DNA of 26,845 nucleotides from Reclinomonas americana ATCC 50394 (taxonomy: Eukaryota; Jakobida; Jakobea; Jakobida): the NCBI GenBank assembly GCA_048213135.1, contig PS015238.1, positions 134,207 to 161,051 on the forward strand, written 5' to 3'. A program made the position numbers and the translations under genes. Positions 13,501 through 21,038 of the stretch are shown in pieces. The notes under the pieces are model-generated. The model had not been told where the DNA came from, searched no databases, and saw only the letters and a program-made list of their open reading frames with translations. The number at the start of each line of letters is the position of its first letter. Position 1 is the first letter of the stretch.

Positions 13501-16500
13501 TGAGAGTCTGCCACGCATCATGAGCACGCAAGCAAAGCAAACACACAGTGTGTTCTCTCATTCAGGAAACGTACTTGAACATTGTTATTATAAAAGTAGG
13601 TGAAGAGACCACCGCCACCGAGATTGCTGCTGGAGCTGTCGGCATTGGCGATTCCGGCGGCAGACGCAGACCCTGGGCGATAGTGCGTACAAGCAATTGA
13701 GACTTCTCGTACACAGACTTGAGCTGCGCAGAGATCACGAACCCGCATTGCCAGTACCCGAGACCACATTGCTGGAGAAGACTGTGTTGTCGAGCGACTG
13801 CGCAAACACAGATAATGTGAGCGAGCCTCGAAAAGAGAGAGAGAGAGACTCGAAATCTCGTGCCTGGCTGCCGGCATTGTTGAAAAACACCCACATGCCA
13901 GCGCCGCCAATAAACGACCCACTGCTCCCGGCAGACGATGTCGAGGCAATATTCATGTCACCCGTGGCCGTGGCCGTCCCTGCGAGACTCGTCAGGACAC
14001 TAGACGACAATGCAAGTGCGACGCGTGTCGTCCCCTACCTCCGTTTCCACACGATGTTACAGCGTTGCTGGCAAATGTGCAGTTGCTGACCACCTGTTGT
14101 GCGCACAGTTGGTGGACCACTGCTGCTGCCTCGCGCGAAGAACGCCACTCACCTGTTGCCCAGTGTTGCCAATGAATGCCAGTGACACGCCGCCGCCACC
14201 ATGGTAGCCGCCACTGGAGATCGCCAAAGTGTGCGTGCCGCCGAGTGCCGAGCCTAAAGGTGGTGGGCGTTATGTCAGGTGAGGAAGACAGTGGTAATCA
14301 GAGCATGATGCGGGTACTGACCTGCATTTCCGGAGCTGTCGACCGTATTGTTGAAGAAGCGACACGATGACAGCGTCTGCAGGATGGCAAGCATGTGAGG
14401 GGCATAGAGGCGAGAGAGCGAGAGGACCAGCGCACGGTGCAGTACCTGCGAGCCATTGCCACCAATATTTACAAACACCGCGCCTCCACCGTTGGTGCCT
14501 CCAGAGCTGGAGGCAGAAACCTGACTGCCGGTGCCTGCACACACAGACAAGACACAGGGGGGGTGATTACTGACGATCATTTCTGCTTCGCATCCGAACT
14601 TGTCAACGTCGCAGTGTACAAACCCCCGTTGCCACTGAGGGACACACGATTCCTGATGAATGCAGAATTACTCAACACCTGCACGCACAAGAGCGGGGCA
14701 TTAGAACTGTGGAGAAAGAGGCAGGAGGATCGATACAAAGTGCACCTGCGCAGCGTTGGCATTGGAAACCAGCATAATCGCACCACCACCGCAATTGCCG
14801 CCCACACTGTTGGCCGTTCCAGTGGCACTCGCTGCGACGACGAGTGAGAAGAAGGCACATCGTCCGCGGAGACAGCAGACGCCACGGACGTACATCTTCC
14901 TGCGTTGCAATTGTTGAACGCCTGATTGCCGGTGAATGTGCCATTGACGACACTCTGCACCGCCGCCATGACAGTTGGACGCGCGCCAAAACAAACAAGT
15001 AAGCAACCACACACACCTGGCTCCCGTTGCCGTTGCTCAGCGTCAGAATAGCGCCACCACCACTGAACTGCGACTGGCTGTCGGAGGCGATGACCGTGGT
15101 GCTCGTCGACGCATCACCTGCATTTCCCCCGGGAAGACGTATTACTTCCCACAGTCTTCTTTGTGCGAGCTCAGAGAACACGTACCACCGTTGGAATTGC
15201 TGTAAGCTGCGTTGCCAGTGAATGTTGTACTCGTCACATTCTGCCACTGCGCAGCACGACACGGAGGTTGAGCGACATCCCGCGCGCGCACATATACAAA
15301 CACATATATACCTGAGCAAGCTGAGTGAGAGCGCTGGGAAAGAATGCAAGCACGGCACCGCCACCGGCACCTCCCGCAGTGGACATGCACGACGCGCCGT
15401 TGCTGTTGCCACCACGACCATTGGACAAGGCCATGTTGCCGGTAAAGTCGCTGCTGATAATCTGCGAGGTGGTGAGGGACAATGACGAAGACGACAAGCA
15501 CAAGCCTCACGGACCTCGTGCAACAGTGACGTGACGAGCGGAGCGGAGGCGAATGAGAGCCACAGAGCGCCACCGCCAGAGGCACTAATCGGCACCGGGA
15601 GCGCCAACTGCAGACCGACACTGGTCCCGCTTTGCGTGTTGCCGCTGCCGCCGCCAGCATTGTTGCTCGCCACGTTGGCCACAAACTCGCATCCCGTCAC
15701 CTGCAAGTACGATTTTGCAGTCAACGAATCGTGCAACGCGCTGCCACCGGTGGCCGCACACAGACACACCTTCAAGTTGACGACGCCGCCCACCCACACT
15801 CCACCTCCTCCGCATTGCGTACCAGAGTTCCCCGAGCCCTGCACGTTGCTGCCACCTCCGCAGCAGCTGTCCACACGATTTTGCGACACGGTTGTTTGTG
15901 AAATCTGCGAATCAACGACACATGAGCAGAAAGAGAAGCAGACGGAGAGGGTGATCATACTAAACAGTCACAGTCGGTGAGGAAAGCGCGGCTGCCATCT
16001 GAATCCACACCGCACCACCTCCACTCTGCTGCCCACCGCTGGCCTGCGTGCCGGTGATGCTGCATGGACCTGGCAGTACAGGACACTGCACGCCGTTGCT
16101 GCTCGACAACAGCGCGTTGCTGTCAAACGTGGAGCCTTGCAGGGAGACGGTGCTGGCCTGTTGGACGCACAGAGCGCCTCCACCGACCCCGTTACTCCCG
16201 TTGGGCGACTGCGAATCACCATTGCCACAGCCGCTGACAGTGTTGGAACTCCACAGGCTGCCGACATCCGACACGCTGACCGACAGCGCATCCGTCACAT
16301 ACACGGCGCCGCCACCGTTGGAGGGACCATACAGGTTGACGGCCGAGTTCCCCTGGAAGGTGCAGTTGGTGGCCGAGAACACAACACCGCCACCACCGCC
16401 CTGCACAAACACAGCGCCACCCCCCGCCCCGCCAGTGGCACCAGCGGCCGACCCCGCCGTCGGCCCATGCACCGCATTGTCTACAAATGTGCAGTTGCGC

Positions 16501-17457
16501 ATGGTCACCGACGCTCCTCCAAGCAGGCCAGCTCCCACACTCAACGCAGCACCGGATGCACCAGCGCTCTGCTTGATGCAGTCCGCAAACGTCGACGACT
16601 CCACCGACACCGTGGCAAAATGGCCGCTCACTGACACCGCCGACGAGGCGAGGCCGGCGGCCGATCCTCGGTGGTGCGCAAAGTTGCATCCGCTGATGGT
16701 GAGTGAGGCCGTGCCCGCCAACGCCGTGGCGTCGAGCGCCACTGCACCGCCGAGAGAGCTGGAGAAGGTGGCATCGACGATGCTCACTTGTGCCACGGAG
16801 CCGGGAGTGGGCACCGCCGACGTCCACGACACAACTGGCGACGCCGCCGAACCGCCGACCACAACAAGCCGATTGATGGTGAATGCAGACGAATCGTGCA
16901 CCGACACGAGAGCGGTGGTGGAGGCCGGCGAGACTTGCAGCACGGCGGCGGTGGCCACCGGCGGTGGCGTTGTCAGCGTCACATTGTGACCTGAGAAAGA
17001 GAGTGAGAGCGTGTTCTCACACACACACATGCATTGATGAATCGAGACAAGACGACGGCACCGGTGATGGAGAGCGAGGTGGTGCTCGCCAGCGTGTAGG
17101 TGCCCTCGGCAAAGAGCACCTCCAGTGCCCAGTCGAGCTGCACGAGATTGTAGTGACGATCTGTGCACGATGCAATAATGACCGATGCGTCACACGGTGA
17201 TGCGGCGCTGGAGCCGCATGGTGTGGTAGTGGAGCCGGTAGGCGACACATAGACTGGAGGGGGGGGGGGGACTGACGAGTGAGGGGTTGCGTGAAGCGGT
17301 GGACACTAAGATTATACAGAAGACCTTGGCAGAGAGGCGAGGGCGATGCCGCAGAGACGCTCAGAGGTATGCACAGAGACAGAGAGAGGAGAAGGAGGAG
17401 AAGGATGAGAGGAGGAATGTGGAGCGGTGGGTGTAATCGTGGTGGTGTTGTCGTCAT
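1173..17457 (-). CDS. Giant multi-pass surface protein with Pmp-like beta-helix ectodomain (74-exon model)
   Basis: I assembled one phase-consistent reading frame of about 3,738 codons, from ATG 17457 to TAA 1175-1173. Order: signal peptide (aa 1 to about 36), N-terminal beta-helix block, 37 tandem two-part modules, a long beta-helix exon, a Cys-rich juxtamembrane region, about eight hydrophobic segments, and a His-rich tail. The repeats show the pattern F..N.A..NG.GG, then GGGG.W..F...GSQ, as in polymorphic outer-membrane (Pmp) type right-handed beta-helix proteins. The membrane part resembles the multi-pass C-terminal region seen in many protist Pmp-like proteins. The likely role is cell-surface recognition or adhesion; ligand unknown. 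Flanking exons outside the array: 17457-17325, 17253-17062, 16990-about 15966, 5870-3917, 3834-3671, 3589-2987, 2912-2777, 2712-about 2253, 2185-2068, 2002-1767, 1723-1419, 1351-1173. The 2712/2185 junction is the one I cannot close cleanly. Confidence 0.85.
1600..2912 (-). other. Multi-pass transmembrane region of the giant protein
   Basis: Exons 2912-2777, 2712-about 2253, 2185-2068, 2002-1767 and the start of 1723-1419 encode about eight hydrophobic segments. Examples are VFKMWVFVVFVHMLFL, PVLYVIILWLTWLLHRFL, LVPLFAILGALALSAPVLVI, ALWCVCVAFLTVHLCC and IMATIAFILALPVLY. The phrase YGHLYHHFRPTFVWYQ, followed by TRRLVVLG, is the conserved charged-aromatic loop found before a membrane helix in protist Pmp-like multi-pass proteins. 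It could be a channel-like or receptor-like anchor; function is not shown. Confidence 0.75.
2987..3834 (-). other. Juxtamembrane beta-sandwich-like and Cys-rich region
   Basis: Exon 3834-3671 contains LLVNATDVFNQPM and INCPGC, a pattern like the V.V.D.FGQ strand of filamin or invasin-like sandwiches in related protist proteins. Exon 3589-2987 begins with GTATFEISVV and then has a Cys-rich stretch CPGGTAYVDGVGCQACPNGQ followed by CQPCPPNMVC, an ephrin-receptor/GCC2-GCC3-like disulfide module. Further CysXXCys pairs precede the first membrane segment. These are expected to be extracellular. Confidence 0.75.
3917..5870 (-). other. Long uninterrupted beta-helix exon (651 codons)
   Basis: This single exon carries many beta-helix rungs of the form SGNSA..GGGGV and NNTAV..GGG, without any intron, directly after the array in which every rung is split by introns. 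Its repeats are more diverged and shorter (about 24 residues per rung). It ends with NYEANDVAS at a phase-1 donor GTTGCG and joins the next exon at 3834 to read SLWTVTAGLVPG. Confidence 0.85.
5928..15904 (-). repeat. Array of 37 tandem two-exon beta-helix modules
   Basis: Each module has part A (S.F..N.A..NG.GG; usually a 55-nt exon, phase 0 to 1) and part B (S.GGGG.W..F...GSQ; usually 98-110 nt, phase 1 to 0). Exons: 15904-15770, 15700-15515, 15461-15312, 15240-15186, 15117-15017, 14954-14894, 14831-14746, 14678-14624, 14534-14446, 14376-14322, 14253-14153, 14093-14039, 13979-13864, 13797-13743, 13672-13575, 13507-13453, 13388-13282, 13214-13160, 12916-12758, 12690-12581, 12503-12351, 12284-12230, 12168-12074, 12017-11859, 11777-11723, 11654-11557, 11477-11423, 11350-11189, 11117-10965, 10895-10798, 10727-10673, 10599-10502, 10438-10384, 10328-10228, 10165-10013, 9945-9891, 9825-9728, 9664-9610, 9549-9449, 9382-9322, 9256-9159, 9094-9034, 8958-8858, 8779-8719, 8652-8546, 8469-8415, 8345-8248, 8188-8134, 8065-7959, 7888-7831, 7768-7677, 7598-7544, 7475-7375, 7306-7252, 7180-7083, 7021-6967, 6907-6828, 6759-6619, 6551-6411, 6344-6302, 6242-6139, 6074-5928. 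Nineteen are exactly 55 nt. Some exons hold A+B or B+A fused. All junction phases agree. Confidence 0.85.
12917..13159 (-). repeat. Long low-complexity intron within the module array
   Basis: This intron is 243 nt, against about 70 nt for its neighbours. On the minus strand it is CT-rich with TCTC, CTCCC and TGTCTG stretches and no purine interruption of any length, then the acceptor TGCGCAG at 12917. The expansion looks like microsatellite growth inside the polypyrimidine tract. It separates an A exon (13214-13160) from a fused B+A exon (12916-12758). Confidence 0.8.
15966..17253 (-). other. N-terminal beta-helix block of the giant protein
   Basis: Exon 2 (17253-17062) encodes a segment with paired Cys and the phrase LFAEGTYTL, typical of the cap and first strand of Pmp-like beta-helix proteins. 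Exon 3 (16990 to 15966 or 15972) is a long uninterrupted exon of about 340 codons, rich in Thr/Ser/Val/Ala. It carries beta-helix rungs such as NCTFVDNAV and GGGAVFVQGGGGG. The 3' donor is ambiguous between two phase-0 GT sites six bases apart. The intron between the two exons is 71 nt. Confidence 0.8.
17325..17457 (-). other. Signal-peptide exon of the giant surface protein
   Basis: This exon encodes 44 codons plus one base. A short polar and Pro-rich start is followed by a run of Leu/Ile/Ser (residues about 17-33), then a small-residue SVSAA cleavage region, then SPLCQ. The donor GTCTTC at 17324 is phase 1. It joins the acceptor after a C-rich tract (a G11 run on the plus strand at about 17260-17270) at 17253, giving the junction PLCQ-VYVSPTGS. 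The start is chosen because it gives a clear secretory signal; the frame remains open further upstream. Confidence 0.8.
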
Positions 17458-17971
17458 TGCGCGAAGCCCATCTCTGTTCGGAAAGTGGATTTTTTCCGGC
17501 GGGAAATAAGTGTGCTGCCTTCTTGCCGAGATCGACTGCCTCCTTGTCTTGTGCCAGGTGAGGGCAGAGTCGGCACAGTTGACAACGCGATGTTGCTTGC
17601 ACAATTGTTGAATTCAATATCGATCGACGTCGACGTCCTTCGAATCGCTGCTCATCCTGCATCACCACTGTCTTGGTCATCTTGAACATCATGAACTTCT
17701 GCATCGCCGTGCTGTGCCGTTCAAGCCTTGTCTCGGCCCGGCGTCGACGTCGCGTTTTCAGCACAAATTCGCCACTGATGCGTGTCCGATATCGACGATC
17801 TCCTCGCTCCCCCTCTGCACTGCACTCCTCCGGCGCAACCAACACCCACACTCACACACACCCGCGGAGACTACGCCAGTGGTCCATTAATAGACGCACA
17901 CGCCACTTTCTGCATCACTCGACTTCAAATTGCACATAAATTTTGTCCGCTACGCCATCATTGGCCATCAT
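17458..17971 (-). promoter_or_regulatory. 5' flank of the giant surface-protein gene
   Basis: This stretch lies between the giant gene's ATG and a gap. It contains clustered CGACGTCGACGTC sequence at about 17625-17640 and no convincing exon. I see no clear TATA box. It should hold the promoter and 5' UTR of the giant gene, but no element can be assigned with confidence. Confidence 0.35.
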
Positions 17972-18433
17972 NNNNNNNNNNNNNNNNNNNNNNNNNNNNN
18001 NNNNNNNNNNNNNNNNNNNNNNNNNNNNNNNNNNNNNNNNNNNNNNNNNNNNNNNNNNNNNNNNNNNNNNNNNNNNNNNNNNNNNNNNNNNNNNNNNNNN
18101 NNNNNNNNNNNNNNNNNNNNNNNNNNNNNNNNNNNNNNNNNNNNNNNNNNNNNNNNNNNNNNNNNNNNNNNNNNNNNNNNNNNNNNNNNNNNNNNNNNNN
18201 NNNNNNNNNNNNNNNNNNNNNNNNNNNNNNNNNNNNNNNNNNNNNNNNNNNNNNNNNNNNNNNNNNNNNNNNNNNNNNNNNNNNNNNNNNNNNNNNNNNN
18301 NNNNNNNNNNNNNNNNNNNNNNNNNNNNNNNNNNNNNNNNNNNNNNNNNNNNNNNNNNNNNNNNNNNNNNNNNNNNNNNNNNNNNNNNNNNNNNNNNNNN
18401 NNNNNNNNNNNNNNNNNNNNNNNNNNNNNNNNN
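17972..18433. other. Assembly gap (462 N)
   Basis: A run of N lies between the giant gene's 5' flank and the 3' flank of the ornithine decarboxylase gene. The sequence on either side shows no exon that would need to continue through it. Confidence 0.99.
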
Positions 18434-18623
18434 GTGCGTGCGACACCGCACCGTCCTCGTTCCCCGCGATCGCCCATGAGATTGTATGTACCGTTGCCAT
18501 TGTGAATTTTCACGAATGCATGCGTTCATTTCAAATCGCTCTGCCCGCTCCCACAGCAACAGAACATATTAAAAACAACCAAAGGAGGGAGGGGGGAGAG
18601 GGAGGGTCCGGAACCGAAGAGGC

Positions 18624-20034
18624 TTAGGTCGACAGATCCGAGCACACGTACACCACATTGTTCTGCGCCGCAAAGCCGTTGAACGACGATGCCGACGCGC
18701 GGGTGTAGGCGCCCATCTCCTCGTACACAAGCCAGTCGCCGGGCGACACGTCCTCCGGCAGGAGGATGTTGTCGGCCACCACGTCGACCGAGTCGCAAGT
18801 CGGGCCAAAGATCTTCGAGTTCACCAGCGGCACCTTGCTCGTCTGCGCGAGGTACTGCGCCTGCGGGTCGGCGCGCAGCGGACGAGGCACTGGCTTCTGG
18901 TGGTCGTACATGATGCAGTTGAACGACTGGTACACGCCGTCGTCGACAAACAGCACGTTCTTGCCGTGCACCTTCTTGCGGCCCTGCACCGAGGTGACGA
19001 GGGTGTGCGAGGCGGAGCAGAAGTAACGGCCGGGCTCGGCAATGACGCGGACGCCGCTGCCGGCGGGGAAGTGCTCCTCAATGGCGCCAGCGAGGTTGTT
19101 CGAGATGTCCTCAAACAGGTTGCTCTGGGTGCCAGGGAAGCCACCGCCCACGTCGAGCAGGTTCATCGAGAAGCCGCGCACCGCGGCCATGTCGAACACG
19201 GCCTTGGCGTCGGTGATGGCGCGCGAGAAGGCCGTGGGGTCGGTGCAGAGGCTGCCGACGTGGAACGACACGCCAATCACGTTGAGGTTGAGCTCGCGGG
19301 CCGTGTCGAGCAGGCCGGGCACCATGTCGAGCGGCGCACCAAACTTGGCGCTGAGGTTGCACTTGGCCGACGCACCGTCGGTGGCGATGCGCAGCACCAG
19401 GTCGGCGCCAGTCGGGTACAGGCGCGCCGTCTTGTGCAGCTCGGCCTCCGAATCAAAAGTCATCATCGTGACACCGACGTTGCGGGCGTGGCGCAGGTGC
19501 GACGTCAGCTTGCACGGGTGAGCAAAGATGATGCGGTCGGGCGTCACGCCCTGACCGCAGTTCAGCACCATGTCGATCTCCTCCTGCGAGGCGCAATCGA
19601 ACGAGGCACCGAGGGCCGCCAAAGTGCGCACCACCAGCGGGTCCGGCAGCGACTTGACGGCATAAAAGGTCTCCACGTTGGGGAGACGCGTGTGCCACTG
19701 GCGATACTGGCGGATGACTGTGGCCAGGTCGCACACGTAAAAGGCGTCTTCGCGGGGTGCCGCAACGCCATTGGGCAAAACGTGATTGTCGATAAGTGAA
19801 CGCAGGAAGGCCTCGCTGTTGACGGCGGGCACCTCCGGGCCGAGCACACTCACTCCATGGGCCTCAAAGAGGGCGCGGAGAGAGGCCGGCAGCTGGTACA
19901 GGGCGCTGGGGGGCACAGGCTGGCCATGTGGCACATTGTGGGCGTTGAACGCCGACGACTGCAGCAGCGGTCCATCGACGACATTCGCGCGGCGGTGGTT
20001 CAAGTCGAAGAGGCGACTCTCAAAGTTGGAAGTG
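18624..20034 (-). CDS. Ornithine decarboxylase (5' end unresolved)
   Basis: It decarboxylates ornithine to putrescine, the first step of polyamine synthesis, using pyridoxal phosphate in the cytosol. A single large exon of 470 codons including the stop carries the fold type III signatures. These are the PLP lysine in FYAVKSLP (residue 127 of this exon, about 19655), HVGSLCTD, the glycine loop DVGGGFPG, EPGRYFCSAS, the ornithine-binding Asp in MYDHQKPVPRP, the catalytic Cys in FGPTCDSVD, and YTRASASSFNGF. Together Cys-Asp and Tyr-Asp favour ornithine over diaminopimelate. The canonical HVGSGC is HVGSLC here. A textbook acceptor (TTTTTTCCTTCCTCCCACAG) sits just before the exon, so a short 5' exon lies upstream; a 20-N gap and lack of a clear donor prevent calling it. 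The alternative is a readthrough start near 20180. There is an N-terminal extension of about 95 residues, and no extended degron-like C-terminus. Confidence 0.9.
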
Positions 20035-20111
20035 CTGTGGGAGGAAGGAAAAAAGTGAGCATCATGCAACAAACTCAAACGGTCACGCAGTGCAGCAGTG
20101 GGCGCGCGAGA

Positions 20112-20131
20112 NNNNNNNNNNNNNNNNNNNN
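20112..20131. other. Small assembly gap (20 N)
   Basis: Twenty N fall where the first exon of the ornithine decarboxylase gene is expected. This leaves the translation start unresolved. Confidence 0.99.
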
Positions 20132-21038
20132 GCGTTCCGCATACAGCACAGGTGCGGAGCGTACGTGTGCCATGCATGTCCGATCGGCCGCACTTGTGTC
20201 TCAACACGCGCACATACAGAAACGCGCGAGGCGTTTGGTGGCTCCGGTGGCGTGATGAACGGAGTGGCCAGGCACGCCGACGATTTCGACCGCCGGTCGC
20301 GAGTCTCAGTCAGCAACAATGAGAATCCACCGTATCCGGGCAACACGTTGCGTTTGTCGCCTCGATGTTCTCGGCAAACGCAACATCGCTCACTGCCGAT
20401 CTACACACAGACTGAACGATCGCTTCACGACGGGCGGATTGGACGATGGCTACGGCCGCCGACCAGCCACTGCCGACCGCGGTATGAACACGATGCCCGA
20501 TCGTGATGCCGAAGAGCGCCAACCAGGTACGCAGAGGAGAGAACGTCGTCGGGTTTACAACATGCATGATGATGAATCAGCGCTCCTCGACACGCAGGCA
20601 GGGAAATAAGCAAGCTGGTGCGAGCCGACGATGTCCGTCGCGGTTCCGACTCGCCGTACGACAAGATGGGCGACTTCCGTCGGCCCAACATCCCCATCCT
20701 GTCGTATCAAGTTCAGTGATGTGTGTGTGTGCCACCAATCGCTTTTTCCCCAGTGCTCACGCCACCCTGCACGCACGCAGACCGAATATGCATCACAGTA
20801 CCAACCGTATGCGCCGCAACGGACGCATCGGACCACTCGCTGAAGCAACAACGTTTGTCACCAATAAAAGAAACGAAGTCCGTGTCCCTGTCCCATCGCA
20901 GCGATTCATCTCGCCGAGCGCACAATGAAGGCGCTAGTCACCCTTTACCAGTCCATATGTCAGCGAGAGAGAATAAGGGTGCGTGTGTATGTGTGTGCGT
21001 GAGGTGACTCTCCGTGTGAAAGAACTCACAGTGGTGAT
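20132..21038. promoter_or_regulatory. Divergent intergenic region between decarboxylase and LRR-pseudokinase genes
   Basis: About 900 nt separate two divergently transcribed genes and should contain both promoters, plus the missing first exon of the decarboxylase at its left edge. Open frames here have no protein-like composition. A CCAATAAAAG string sits at 20861-20870, but I cannot tell whether it is functional. Nothing else recognisable is seen. Confidence 0.4.

Noticed and set aside
5928-15904. Regular spacing reminiscent of a CRISPR or satellite array
   Set aside because: The periodicity is explained by protein modules with splice signals and consistent coding phase. The repeats are conserved at the protein level, not as identical DNA repeats.
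16048-16989. Plus-strand open frame of 313 codons
   Set aside because: It is antisense to the intron-free N-terminal beta-helix exon. Its Pro-rich, repetitive composition is the reverse reading of Gly-rich repeats.
17782-18627. Open frames spanning the 462-N region on both strands
   Set aside because: Most of the translation is N; no flanking segment looks like protein.
18900-19799. Plus-strand open frame of about 300 codons
   Set aside because: It lies entirely antisense to the well-supported ornithine decarboxylase exon and has no recognisable domain.
20863-20868. AATAAA on the plus strand as a poly(A) signal
   Set aside because: No plus-strand gene is supported upstream of it, and it lies in the 5' flank of the LRR-pseudokinase gene.
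20503-20928. Plus-strand open frame of 141 codons between the divergent genes
   Set aside because: Its composition is Arg/His/Ser-rich with no domain, and overlapping frames of similar quality exist on the other strand.
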